A stretch of DNA of 54,129 nucleotides from Bifidobacterium breve (lineage in GTDB: Bacteria; Actinomycetota; Thermoleophilia; Solirubrobacterales; Solirubrobacteraceae), in assembly GCA_945881845.1 (NCBI GenBank), contig CAMCVN010000014.1, forward strand, positions 1 to 54,129. Reading direction: 5' to 3'. Both the position numbers and the translations under genes were made by a program. Position 1 is the stretch's first letter. The number at the start of each line of letters is the position of its first letter. Of the stretch, positions 15,357 to 23,298 are shown one piece after another. The notes under the pieces are model-generated. The model saw only the letters and a program-made list of their open reading frames with translations. It made no database searches and had not been told where the DNA came from.

Positions 15357-16841
15357 TCAGCGAGGCGCTTGCGCGTCCATACCTGCGCGAAGCGCTGCGG
15401 CGCTGAGGCGGCCGGGTTCGATCGCGTCGACCCGGTAGGTAAACAGTCCGCTTGGCATCGTCATAGTGAGGACGGGCTTGCCGGCGGCCGTCAGTTCCGT
15501 GACCCAGTTGGACCCGCCTCCGGCGGTCATAACCCAGTTCCCTCCCGGCATCCGCTCTGCGCTGCCGCAGCAGAGCGACGCTACGACTCTCGAGTCGGCA
15601 ACGGTCTCGACGATCCGCGCTGTCCGCGACCGGACCGAGAACCTCAGCGCGCGCGGGCCGCGGCCGAGGAAGCTGCCGTTGTCGAACAGCGTCATCGTTC
15701 CGTCCTTCAGCACACTTAGATCGTGGGGGCCGCTGAATGATCCGGGATCAGGCTTGAGCTTGAGGCTCTGCGCGCGCGGAGTGCCGCCGAACTTCCAATC
15801 GACCTTGCCGCTGCTCTTGATAACCCGGTAGGCAGCGTCGAGGTGCCGCGCACTGAAGACCACGCCGTTGCCGTTGTCCGCAACCGAGTTGATGTGGAAG
15901 ACGTCATATGCCGGCTGTCCGTTCCCAAACAGCCGCGGTCCGACCGCGCCGCTCCAGTGGGGAATCCATCGCGCACTCTCGGAAACGGCGATGTGGCCGC
16001 GCGTTGACCAGCTCCAGACGAGCCGCCCTTTGCGGTCGAGCTTCTGGATCACGTTGTCGAGGATTCTTGAGTTTGGCGGGCCGCCCCACGGTGAGAGGTC
16101 AACGCATTCGGCTTGAACGGCGGGGCAGTCTCGCGGCACGTTGCCGACGAGCAGGTATCCGCCGTCGGCAGTTGGCGCCATAGCTTCGTGGAAGTCGGCG
16201 ATAGCGTCGACCGGTCGCAACTTGCGCGCGACGGCGCCGTCGAGGTTTCTGATGTAGGAGGGAGTGTTGTATCCGAACAGCGACCAGGCGATCTGTTTGC
16301 TGCCGACCAGCTTCACGTCCATCGGCGGGGCGTTCGGGTCGCGCAGCCACCAGACCGGCACGCCGTCGCCGTTGGCAACCACCGCGTAGGGCTCGCCGAC
16401 CAGCGCGACGTTCCCACCCCCCAGCCGCAGGTCGGGGCTGAACATGTACCAGCCGGCTTGAGTGCTGCTCCTCTTCTCAACCTGCCACAGCGGGAAGTCG
16501 CTCGGCAGGCAGCGAACCGTCTGCGCGGGCCGGCTGGTGCCCGCGACCACGCGGATCCGAAACGCTTGGCCGGGAGCCAGCGCAATATCGCGCGTAAATT
16601 GGCCGGACCGGGCAGCGGCGCCGTCCAGTCCCACCTTGGTGCCGCTCGGAGCACTCACGCTCACGGCAACTGCGCTGTCGCAGCGAACCGTGTAGTCGCT
16701 GACGGATGGCGAGTACGCAGGCGTGAGCGTCGAGGCGCGGATCGAGAGTTTCGGCGACGACGCAAGGGCGCCGGCAGGCAGCGCAGCAAGGAGGGCTGCG
16801 AAGGAGAGAAGCAGCGATCCGATCTGAGCGAGGTTCTTGAT
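15357..16841 (-). CDS. Arylsulfotransferase (ASST)-like secreted protein; start codon unresolved
   Basis: The coding frame covers an ASST-type beta-propeller: repeated W-F-G-G/W-K-F-G-G-like turns, F-H-I-N-S-V, F-S-G-P-H-D-L and T-L-F-D-N-G-S, as in the arylsulfotransferase family that moves sulfate between phenols. The first canonical codon is GTG 16664, but the frame runs open 59 codons upstream to a TAG at 16844. That extension reads as a perfect signal peptide (I-K-N-L-A-Q-I-G then L-L-L-S-F-A-A-L-L-A-A-L, cleavage at A-L-A) plus mature sequence. It contains no ATG, GTG or TTG; the first codon is ATC at 16841 and a CTG lies at 16814. Either a rare start is used or there is a one-base error. 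Confidence 0.75.
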   Translation of the reverse strand: MKNLAQIGSLLLSFAALLAALPAGALASSPKLSIRASTLTPAYSPSVSDYTVRCDSAVAVSVSAPSGTKVGLDGAAARSGQFTRDIALAPGQAFRIRVVAGTSRPAQTVRCLPSDFPLWQVEKRSSTQAGWYMFSPDLRLGGGNVALVGEPYAVVANGDGVPVWWLRDPNAPPMDVKLVGSKQIAWSLFGYNTPSYIRNLDGAVARKLRPVDAIADFHEAMAPTADGGYLLVGNVPRDCPAVQAECVDLSPWGGPPNSRILDNVIQKLDRKGRLVWSWSTRGHIAVSESARWIPHWSGAVGPRLFGNGQPAYDVFHINSVADNGNGVVFSARHLDAAYRVIKSSGKVDWKFGGTPRAQSLKLKPDPGSFSGPHDLSVLKDGTMTLFDNGSFLGRGPRALRFSVRSRTARIVETVADSRVVASLCCGSAERMPGGNWVMTAGGGSNWVTELTAAGKPVLTMTMPSGLFTYRVDAIEPGRLSAAALRAGMDAQAPR

Positions 16842-16848
16842 CTACGTA

Positions 16849-16854
16849 TTTATA
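16849..16854 (-). promoter_or_regulatory. -10 box (TATAAA) just upstream of the ASST frame
   Basis: TATAAA lies seven bases before the ATC at 16841, the first in-frame codon after the stop. Transcription should therefore begin at or near that codon. No clear -35 was seen. Confidence 0.45.
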
Positions 16855-16872
16855 CATAGTCAGGCCGATCGA

Positions 16873-16878
16873 TACGCT
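16873..16878 (+). promoter_or_regulatory. -10 box (TACGCT) for a leaderless start
   Basis: TACGCT lies six bases before the ATG at 16885. It is divergent from the TATAAA box of the ASST gene, and the two are only about 20 bases apart. Confidence 0.5.
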
Positions 16879-16884
16879 GCCTCT

Positions 16885-17796
16885 ATGAACCGCGTCTCGC
16901 ACGAACTAGTCACCGTGGGCGAGAAGATCGAGCTCCACGTAGCTCAATGTGGTGAGGGCGAACCGGTGCTGCTGCTGCACGGTTTCCCGGAGCTTTGGTA
17001 TTCGTGGCGCCACCAGATGCAGGCGATCGCCGCTTCGGGAAGGCGGGCAGTCGCGCCCGACCTGCGCGGCTTCGGTGGCAGCAGTGCGCCGCAGGCGGTC
17101 GAGGCCTACGACATCGAAGCGCTGACCGGCGACCTGGCGGCGCTACTCGGCGCGCTCGAGCTTGAGCAGGCCGTTGTCGTTGGCCACGATTGGGGCAGCG
17201 ACTTGGCGTGGAAGTTCGCGCTGCTCCATCCGCAGCTCGTGAGCGCCGTTGTCGGCATCAGCGTCCCCTACGTGCCGCGCGCGCCGGCCGAGCCGACGGC
17301 GCTGATGCGCGAGTACATCGGTGAGGATTTCTACATAGTTTGGATTCAAGAGCCGGGCGTGGCCGACGCGGCGCTCAGCGCCGACGTGCGCCGCACGCTG
17401 GCTACCCGCGAGGTGTGGAACGCCGAGTGGGCGGCGCGCCATGACGAGCCGCCGACGCCGCCGTGGATGAGCGAGGAGGATCTACAACTCTACGTAGACG
17501 AGTTCACGCGCACCGGATTCACCGGCGGACTCAACTGGTACCGAAACCTCGACCGCAGTTGGGCTTACCTTGAGCAGTTCGAAGGCCGCACTATCGATCA
17601 GCCGGCGCTCTTCGTCACCGGCAGCCGCGATCCTGTCCGCGCATTCATGCCGCATGAAGCGATGACCGGTCAGGTCACCGACCTGCGAGACGTTGTGATC
17701 ATCGAGGGAGCAGGCCACTGGGTTCAGCAGGAGCGCCCCGACGAGGTCAACGCTGCGCTGCTCGCCTTCCTTGACGAGCTGGGCGCGACCGCCTAA
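16885..17796 (+). CDS. Alpha/beta hydrolase, epoxide-hydrolase family
   Basis: The 303-residue enzyme has the H-G-F-P-E oxyanion motif (about residue 33), W-R-H-Q, the nucleophile elbow G-H-D-W-G with Asp as nucleophile, a lid domain with candidate ring-opening tyrosines (L-N-W-Y-R-N), an acid in G-S-R-D-P and the general-base His in G-A-G-H-W. That set is typical of epoxide hydrolases, although haloalkane dehalogenases are close relatives. The in-frame TTG at 16837 is rejected in favour of ATG 16885, which aligns with the family start and has a leaderless -10. Confidence 0.88.
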   Translation: MNRVSHELVTVGEKIELHVAQCGEGEPVLLLHGFPELWYSWRHQMQAIAASGRRAVAPDLRGFGGSSAPQAVEAYDIEALTGDLAALLGALELEQAVVVGHDWGSDLAWKFALLHPQLVSAVVGISVPYVPRAPAEPTALMREYIGEDFYIVWIQEPGVADAALSADVRRTLATREVWNAEWAARHDEPPTPPWMSEEDLQLYVDEFTRTGFTGGLNWYRNLDRSWAYLEQFEGRTIDQPALFVTGSRDPVRAFMPHEAMTGQVTDLRDVVIIEGAGHWVQQERPDEVNAALLAFLDELGATA

Positions 17797-17814
17797 ACCC
17801 GTCTGCCTGAACCC

Positions 17815-17832
17815 GCCCGGCGTCTCGCGGGC
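17815..17832. terminator. Short hairpin between convergent genes
   Basis: GCCCG (17815-17819) and CGGGC (17828-17832) enclose an eight-base loop in the 51-base gap between two stop codons. There is no T-tract, so the terminator role is tentative. Confidence 0.3.
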
Positions 17833-17847
17833 CTTCGCCAGAGCCTG

Positions 17848-18609
17848 CTAGCTCGCCGGCCGAACCAGGATCGGCTCGTTGATCAGTAGTGCCGTCGCCT
17901 CGCTGCGACTGGTTACGCCGAGCTGGCGGTAGACGCTCTGCGTGTGCTTCTCAACTGTTCGAACGCTGATTCCAAGCTGGTGGGCGACGCGCTGGCTGCG
18001 AAGCCCCTGCGCCAGCAGGGCGAAGATCTCGGCTTCGCGGCTTGTCAGCCCGTGGTCGCGCAGCCGCTGTTCGGTGAAGCGCCCGGCGCGCAGCGCCTCT
18101 ATCTCAGAGCTTGGCGCCTCGCAGCTTGCGACGACGGTGCCGATCAGCCGTGCGTTTTCGCGCTCCCTCACGCTGAAGCCCGGTTCGGCGCGGCAGAAGA
18201 TCAGCGCCGAAGTGTTGCCGCGCCGAGCAGGAATCGGCACGCGCAGCTCGTCGCGGATGCCGGTGCCGGCGTAGCAGTCGGCGTAGAACTCGCTTGCGAC
18301 GAACTGATCCACATCCATCAGGTCGGAGATCGCAATTACATTCGCAGCGTTCCGATTGCCAGAGAGCGAGTGTTCGATCAGCGGGTGCTCAGCGGCCCGA
18401 GCCGCCAGGTGGCTCGCGAGCTCCTCTGAGATCACGCCCGGGGCGTTTGAGACGAAGCTGACAGCGCCGCTCGCCATCTCAACCTCGCCGAAGACGACTG
18501 CGAGCGACGGGATCACCATGTCGGCGTCCAACGCTGCGCGGTGGACGGCGTCGATCGACCCAACCGCAGCAACGATCCCGCTGACTACCGCCACCATCTC
18601 CTCGTTCAC
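17848..18609 (-). CDS. LuxR-family transcriptional regulator
   Basis: A 253-residue regulator. The C-terminal 65 residues are a LuxR/NarL helix-turn-helix: L-T-S-R-E-A-E-I-F-A-L-L-A-Q-G, then I-S-V-R-T-V-E-K-H and V-Y-R-Q-L-G-V. The N-terminal 180 residues look like a single GAF-like sensor domain with no receiver aspartate pattern, so it is probably ligand-responsive and not part of a phosphorelay. The start is GTG 18609. Its targets are unknown; the divergent upstream region carries an imperfect inverted repeat, and it converges on the epoxide-hydrolase-like gene. Confidence 0.82.
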   Translation of the reverse strand: MNEEMVAVVSGIVAAVGSIDAVHRAALDADMVIPSLAVVFGEVEMASGAVSFVSNAPGVISEELASHLAARAAEHPLIEHSLSGNRNAANVIAISDLMDVDQFVASEFYADCYAGTGIRDELRVPIPARRGNTSALIFCRAEPGFSVRERENARLIGTVVASCEAPSSEIEALRAGRFTEQRLRDHGLTSREAEIFALLAQGLRSQRVAHQLGISVRTVEKHTQSVYRQLGVTSRSEATALLINEPILVRPAS

Positions 18610-18663
18610 TTGTACCCGCCCCCCGAACCGATAAAGCCTGTTTGCCAGCGGAGGCTCCGCGGG

Positions 18664-18686
18664 TTAACAAGCCACCGTGTTGCTAA
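18664..18686 (-). promoter_or_regulatory. Imperfect inverted repeat TTAACAA-N9-TTGCTAA
   Basis: The arms match at six of seven bases and lie about 55 bases upstream of the LuxR-type regulator. It could be an autoregulatory operator. Nothing else was recognised in the 165-base gap 18610-18774. Confidence 0.3.
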
Positions 18687-18774
18687 TTAGTACCAGATCG
18701 CTAGGTAGTTCAGAGCAGTCACTGAAAGACCAATTCGTCCACTTTCCCGCGTCAGCACTGCCAGCCGATTAGGG

Positions 18775-20196
18775 CTAACCGGCCGCGGCGAGAGGAATTG
18801 CGACGCGAACCTGCAGCCCGCCGAGCGGCGATTCGCCGAGCGCCATCGTGCCGCCATAACGGGCCGCCTGTGCTGCTGCGATCGCCAGCCCTAGGCCGGT
18901 GCCAGCGCCGCGCGCGCCCTCGCCACGGACGAAGCGTTCAAGCACGTGGGCGCGCTCATTCTCTGGGATCCCCGGCCCGTCGTCGTCCACCTCGATTATT
19001 GCTTCGCCGCGAGGGTCGGCTGAAATGCGAACCTCAATGCGGCCCCCAGGACGGCCATGGAGCGCTGCGTTGTCGAGCAGGTTGTCGAGCATCATCCGCA
19101 GGCTCTCGGCCTCGGCACGCACGACCGGCCCGCTCTGTGGCGCGTGCAGCTCGGTCGTCACTCCCGGGAAGCGCGATGCCAGCGCGACGACCGCGGTGTC
19201 GGCCAGCTCGCTGAGGTCAACCTGCTCCGATGTTGCAGGCGGCCCGGCCTCGCCGCGAGCAAGCTGCTGGAGCTGGTCGACGAGCGCGACCAGCCGGGCG
19301 CTGTCGCCGGCGCAGGCCGTAACGGCAGCCTGGACGTCCTCGTCTCCGAGGTTCCCACTGCGTTCGATCAGGGAGAGGTTGGCGCGCAGGCTGGTCAGGG
19401 GATTGCGAAGTTCGTGGCCGGCATCGGCGGCGAAGCGGCGTGCGCTTGCCAGCGCCGCTTCGCGCTCCGAGGCGCTGCGCTGGAGGCGGCTGAGCATCGC
19501 GTTGATGTCGGCGGCGAGTTCGTCGATCTCTTCCGGCCCGTCGCCCTCGGGGACGCGTACCGAAAGGTCGGCAGTCGCGGCGACCTGATCGGCCGTTGTC
19601 GCCAGGCGGCGCAGCGGGCCGAGCGCGAGCTTTGCGAGCGAGCGCGTGAGCAGCGCCGTTGCGAGCAGGGCCCCGAGCAGCGCCGCGATGACGACGATTC
19701 GCAGCCTTCTAGCGCTGTCCTGGATACCGCCTAGGCGCGCAGCGACCTGCAGCCGGTCGCCGTCGCGCAAGTCGGTGACGAGAGTGCGCCAGTCTCCGCC
19801 ATCCGCCGTGACGGTCACGAACTCGCCAGCCTCGGTGAGCGGGAAATTGGCCGGCACGGAGGCTCCGCCGCTGAAGCTCTGGCCGTTGGCTAGGACTACG
19901 CGCGTGAAGCGATCGGCGCCCGGCTCGAGCGGACCGTCCTGGCGCTGCTCGCGCCCGGGGCGAACGCCGTCGCCGTGCTCTCGACCGGGCCCATTCCCTG
20001 GCTGATCAGGCGGTGAGAAAACCGGCCCTGCGCGGCGATCGACCTGCCTCGAGAGCCGCGTCAGGTCGCGGTCAAGCTGGGCTTGATCAGAGCGGGCGCT
20101 GAAGATGACGACGGCAAGGCCGGCGACCAGCAGCGCGCCGCCGACCGCAGCCACGGCGGCAAGAGTTACGCGCCCGGTGAGGCTCTTCGGGCTCAT
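18775..20196 (-). CDS. Sensor histidine kinase of an OmpR-type two-component system
   Basis: This 473-residue membrane kinase has helix 1 at about 13-33, an extracytoplasmic loop (34-160), helix 2 at about 165-187, and a HAMP region (188-240). HisKA follows with R-R-F-A-A-D-A-G-H-E-L-R-N-P-L (phospho-His), then HATPase boxes N (D-N-L-L-D-N-A), G1 (D-D-D-G-P-G-I-P) and G2 (G-T-G-L-G-L-A). The sensor loop contains an unusual stretch at about 58-92 rich in Gly, Pro, Arg, Asp and Gln, resembling the tails of the exported proteins at 20954-21565 and 10084-10380. It is translationally coupled to the regulator gene by a four-base overlap (20193-20196). Confidence 0.9.
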   Translation of the reverse strand: MSPKSLTGRVTLAAVAAVGGALLVAGLAVVIFSARSDQAQLDRDLTRLSRQVDRRAGPVFSPPDQPGNGPGREHGDGVRPGREQRQDGPLEPGADRFTRVVLANGQSFSGGASVPANFPLTEAGEFVTVTADGGDWRTLVTDLRDGDRLQVAARLGGIQDSARRLRIVVIAALLGALLATALLTRSLAKLALGPLRRLATTADQVAATADLSVRVPEGDGPEEIDELAADINAMLSRLQRSASEREAALASARRFAADAGHELRNPLTSLRANLSLIERSGNLGDEDVQAAVTACAGDSARLVALVDQLQQLARGEAGPPATSEQVDLSELADTAVVALASRFPGVTTELHAPQSGPVVRAEAESLRMMLDNLLDNAALHGRPGGRIEVRISADPRGEAIIEVDDDGPGIPENERAHVLERFVRGEGARGAGTGLGLAIAAAQAARYGGTMALGESPLGGLQVRVAIPLAAAG

Positions 20197-20921
20197 TTCG
20201 CCCCGCTCGCGACTGGGTCGCGCAGAACGAAGCCGATGCCGCGAACCGTTTCGATCATCCGTGGTTCGTCATCCTCTTCGAGCTTGCGCCGCAGGTAGCT
20301 GACGAAGACATCGACGACGTTGGTATCGGCAACCCAGTCGTATCCCCAAACGAGTTCCAGCAGGCGCTGGCGCTCGAGCACGATTCCCGGATTGCGAGCA
20401 AAGACCTCGATCAGTTCAAATTCGCGCCGCGTGCATTCGAGTTCGCGCCCGCCGCGCTTGACCGTTCGCGCAGATGGGTCGACAACGAGGTCGCCGACGG
20501 TAAGCGCGGCTTGGAACTCTTCGCTTTGCTGCCGCTCGGGCTCGGAGCCGGCCCGACGCAGCAGCGCTTGGAGGCGGGCGATCAGCTCTTCGACGGCGAA
20601 CGGCTTTACGAGGTAGTCGTCAGCGCCTGCTTGGAGGCCAGCGATCCGATCGTCCACTTCGTCGCGCGCCGAGAGGATCAGGATTGGCGTCTTGACGCCG
20701 TCGGCGCGCAGCCTTGCGCAGACGACGCGGCCATTTAGGTCCGGCATCGTCACGTCGAGGATGATCGCTGCCGGGGCCCGGCGCGCGACGGCCTCAAGCG
20801 CTTCGCGCCCTCCGGAGGCGCACTCCACGCCGAAGCCCTCGAGGCGCAGGGCACGCTCGAGGGCTTGGCGAATCGGAGCCTCGTCATCAACAACGAGGAT
20901 CGGCGGATTTGATTCGTTCAC
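20193..20921 (-). CDS. OmpR/PhoB-family response regulator
   Basis: A 242-residue protein: receiver domain 1-120 with acidic pair V-D-D-E, phospho-acceptor D in I-I-L-D-V-T-M-P-D, and K in L-V-K-P-F; then a winged helix (about 140-235) with C-T-R-R-E-F-E-L-I-E-V-F and V-D-V-F-V-S-Y-L-R-R-K-L. The start is GTG 20921. It sits between the exported-protein gene upstream (33-base gap) and the kinase downstream. The likely targets carry the CTCAG-N6-TTAAGAG box seen in the operon's own upstream region, which is inference. Confidence 0.92.
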   Translation of the reverse strand: MNESNPPILVVDDEAPIRQALERALRLEGFGVECASGGREALEAVARRAPAAIILDVTMPDLNGRVVCARLRADGVKTPILILSARDEVDDRIAGLQAGADDYLVKPFAVEELIARLQALLRRAGSEPERQQSEEFQAALTVGDLVVDPSARTVKRGGRELECTRREFELIEVFARNPGIVLERQRLLELVWGYDWVADTNVVDVFVSYLRRKLEEDDEPRMIETVRGIGFVLRDPVASGAK

Positions 20922-20953
20922 AGTTCCGCCATCATCGCGTAGCTAACTGCGAC

Positions 20954-21565
20954 CTAGTTCATTCCCATCGGGCCTGCGACGCCAGCCGGGCCAGCGTGAC
21001 CGCGCGGGCCACCTTGGCCGTGCTTGTCACCAGCGGGGCGGGCGGGCTGCGTCTTCTTCAGCGCAGCAGCAACGGTTGCCTCAGGCAGGTTGAGCTTCGC
21101 TGCGAGAGCCGATGCGACTGCTGCCGGGCCGCCATCAGGGCCGCCACGGTGTCCACGCTCACCTGGTCCACCGGGTCCACCGGCAGGGAGGTTCGAACGG
21201 TCGCAAGTCAACTCAGCGCCTTCGCAGGCGGTGATCGCTGTGCGCTGCGCGGCCGTCAGCTTGTTGGCCGCAACAGCAGCGTCAAGCTTGTCGCTCTTAA
21301 CTGAGTCCATTGCGTCCGAGAGCTGCTTGGCGCTTACACCGAGCTCAGCTGCGAGGGCGGCCTGGTGGGCCGTCTTCTGGGCTGTGCGCTTGGCGAGCAT
21401 CTCCGACATCGTCGGAGGCGGGCCCGTCTGCGTCTGCGCCTGCGAGCTGTTGGTCTTGCCCTTGGAAGGCTTGTTCGACTTCTTGGTGGCGCCGAAGCCG
21501 ACGGTGGCGAGCACCGCGGTCATTGCCATTGCCGCTACGAAAGCGGTGAGTAGTGAGCGTTTCAT
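20954..21565 (-). CDS. Secreted Gly/Pro-rich protein, first gene of the two-component operon
   Basis: A 203-residue exported protein of no named family. Residues 1-25 form a signal peptide (A-V-L-A-T-V-G-F-G-A). Two similar helical motifs, A-A-E-L-G-V-S-A-K-Q-L-S-D-A-M and A-A-K-L-N-L-P-E-A-T-V-A-A-A-L, flank a Cys pair (A-C-E, L-T-C) and a G-P-G-G-P-G-E-R-G-H-R segment; the C-terminus is G-P-R-G-H-A-G-P-A-G collagen-like. AAGGAG lies 12 bases before the ATG, a rather long spacing. As first gene of the operon it may be an accessory ligand or negative regulator of the kinase, by analogy to CpxP-type proteins (inference). Confidence 0.72.
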   Translation of the reverse strand: MKRSLLTAFVAAMAMTAVLATVGFGATKKSNKPSKGKTNSSQAQTQTGPPPTMSEMLAKRTAQKTAHQAALAAELGVSAKQLSDAMDSVKSDKLDAAVAANKLTAAQRTAITACEGAELTCDRSNLPAGGPGGPGERGHRGGPDGGPAAVASALAAKLNLPEATVAAALKKTQPARPAGDKHGQGGPRGHAGPAGVAGPMGMN

Positions 21566-21617
21566 GATTTCAATTAACTCCTTGGTGGTTTGGGGGTGCC
21601 ACCATCATGCGGGTCGA

Positions 21618-21635
21618 CTCTTAACGAAGCCTGAG
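21618..21635 (-). promoter_or_regulatory. Candidate response-regulator box CTCAG-N6-TTAAGAG
   Basis: On the minus strand CTCAG and TTAAGAG with a six-base spacer lie about 53 bases before the ATG of the Gly/Pro-rich protein. An identical arrangement is found at 10006-10023. Autoregulation of the two-component operon is likely. Confidence 0.5.
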
Positions 21636-21652
21636 AACCGCCCAGACCCTGC

Positions 21653-22666
21653 TCAGTCTTCGATGTGAACGACGAGTTTCCCTGTGTTTTCGCCGGCAAA
21701 AAGCATGTTCAGCGCTGTCGGCAGCTGCTCGAAGCCTTCGACGACGGTCTCCTCCGTGCGCAGTGTGCCTGCGGCAACCATCCCACCGAGCGCCTCGAGC
21801 GCTTCGGGGAAGCGGGCGTAGTAGTCGAGGATGATGAAGCCCTGCAGCTTGACGCGCTGCACCAGCAGGTTGCCGAAGGTACGAGGACCGGGAGCCGGCT
21901 CGGTGTCGTTGTAGCCGGAGATCAGCCCGCAGAGAGCGACGCGGGCGTTCATGTTCAGGCGCGAGAAGACGGCCTCCATGATTTCGCCGCCGACGTTCTC
22001 AAAATCGACGTCGATCCCGTTCGGCGTTGCGGCCTTAAGTTGCGCGCGCCAATCGTCGGCTTTGTAATCGACCGCTTCGTCGAAGCCGAGCTCATCCTTG
22101 AGCCAGGCGCACTTCTCAGGGCCGCCGGCGATGCCAACGACGCGCGCGCCACGCTGCTTGGCGAGCTGCCCGGCAACCGAGCCAACGGCTCCGGCAGCGG
22201 CTGAGATGACAACCGTTTCGCCTTCCTGCGGGTCACCGATCTCAAGCATTCCGAAGTAGGCCGTGCAGCCGGTCATGCCGAGCGTCCCGAGCAGCGTCTG
22301 CGGCTCGACCGGAATTCCCGCCGGAACGGTCATCAACGGCATCGCGGCGCTCGTGATCATGTAGTCCTGCCAGCCGGTCAGGCCGGTGACAATCGCGCCA
22401 ACCGGATAGTCGTCGCTCTTCGACTCAACGACTTCGCCGAGACCCAGCGCGCGCATCTCCTCGCCGATCCCAACCGGCGGCAGATAGGTCGGCTCGGGGC
22501 CGATCCACATCCTGTTCGTCGGGTCGATCGAAATCCACTTGACGCGAACCAGCGCTTCGCCGTCGGCGATCGTCGGGATCTCTTCCGTGACGAGGTTGAA
22601 AGTCTTGTCGTCAACCGGCCCGGTCGGGCGCTCGGCGAGCAGGAAACGGCGGTTGCCTTCGGACAT
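21653..22666 (-). CDS. NADP-dependent oxidoreductase, MDR family (leukotriene B4 dehydrogenase-like)
   Basis: A 337-residue zinc-free medium-chain reductase. Signatures are N-R-M-W near residue 45, the coenzyme fold A-A-A-G-A-V-G-S-V-A-G-Q-L-A-K (about 150-165) with G-I-A-G-G beyond, and Y-N-D-T-E-P-A-P-G-P-R in the family's distal loop; no zinc-ligand Cys pattern is present. Members reduce double bonds of alpha,beta-unsaturated ketones such as prostaglandin derivatives or curcumin. The start is ATG 22666 with AAAGG six bases upstream; the in-frame codon at 22711 lies inside pdxH. It is the last gene of an aldo-keto reductase-pdxH-oxidoreductase run. Confidence 0.88.
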   Translation of the reverse strand: MSEGNRRFLLAERPTGPVDDKTFNLVTEEIPTIADGEALVRVKWISIDPTNRMWIGPEPTYLPPVGIGEEMRALGLGEVVESKSDDYPVGAIVTGLTGWQDYMITSAAMPLMTVPAGIPVEPQTLLGTLGMTGCTAYFGMLEIGDPQEGETVVISAAAGAVGSVAGQLAKQRGARVVGIAGGPEKCAWLKDELGFDEAVDYKADDWRAQLKAATPNGIDVDFENVGGEIMEAVFSRLNMNARVALCGLISGYNDTEPAPGPRTFGNLLVQRVKLQGFIILDYYARFPEALEALGGMVAAGTLRTEETVVEGFEQLPTALNMLFAGENTGKLVVHIED

Positions 22667-22683
22667 GTGGAGCCTTTCCGGTT

Positions 22684-23298
22684 CTATGGGGAGAGTCGCT
22701 CGGTGACCCACTGGCCACCCTCACTACGACGATAAACGAAACGATCGTGCAGCCGGAACTCGCTTGCCTGCCAGAACTCGATCGCCTCGGGCTTGACGAT
22801 GTAGCCACCCCAGTGCGGCGGGCGCGGCACATCTTCGCCATCGAAGCGTTGCTCGGCTTCCTTCACTCGCGCGAGCAGCGCATCGCGGCTCTCGATCACC
22901 GAGCCCTGCTCGGAGGCCCAAGCGCTGATCTGTGATTCGCGCGCGCGACTGTCGAAATAGGCGTCGCTCTCGGCAGGGCTGAGCTGATCAACATTGCCGT
23001 GGATCAAGATTTGGCGGCCAATCTCGCGCCAGTAGAAGAGCAACTGCGCGCGCGGGTTCTCAGCCAGTTGACGGCCCTTGAGGCTCGTCTGGTTGGTGAA
23101 GAAGCGAAAGCCGTCGTCGCCCACGCCGCGCAGCAGGACCGCGCGCGCGCTGGGCCTGCCATCGGCGCCGGCGGTCGCGAGCGCCATCGCGTTCGGGTCG
23201 GTCATTCCGCTCGCTTCGGCGTCCCCAATCCACGCCGCGAAGAGATCGAGCGGGTCGGCAGGCAGAGCGTCCTCGGTCAAGCGCGCAGAGTCGGCCAT
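22684..23298 (-). CDS. pdxH: Pyridoxine/pyridoxamine 5'-phosphate oxidase
   Basis: The 204-residue FMN enzyme oxidises PNP/PMP to pyridoxal phosphate, the salvage route to PLP. Motifs are R-A-V-L-L-R-G, F-F-T-N-Q-T-S-L-K-G, A-Q-L-L-F-Y-W, G-S-V-I-E-S-R, R-P-P-H-W-G-G-Y and the terminal E-F-W-Q-A then R-L-H-D-R and R-L-S-P. Its ATG (23298-23296) overlaps the stop of the aldo-keto reductase gene by one base (TGATG), so they are translationally coupled. A longer frame upstream to 23613 is a shadow. PLP from this enzyme would serve the DegT and RfbH aminotransferase-fold proteins, as it does all PLP enzymes. Confidence 0.9.
   Translation of the reverse strand: MADSARLTEDALPADPLDLFAAWIGDAEASGMTDPNAMALATAGADGRPSARAVLLRGVGDDGFRFFTNQTSLKGRQLAENPRAQLLFYWREIGRQILIHGNVDQLSPAESDAYFDSRARESQISAWASEQGSVIESRDALLARVKEAEQRFDGEDVPRPPHWGGYIVKPEAIEFWQASEFRLHDRFVYRRSEGGQWVTERLSP

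Noticed and set aside
18700-18745. tRNA-like stretch (GGTAGTTCAGAGC...) upstream of the kinase operon's end
   Set aside because: No acceptor stem or TPsiC arm can be folded around it.
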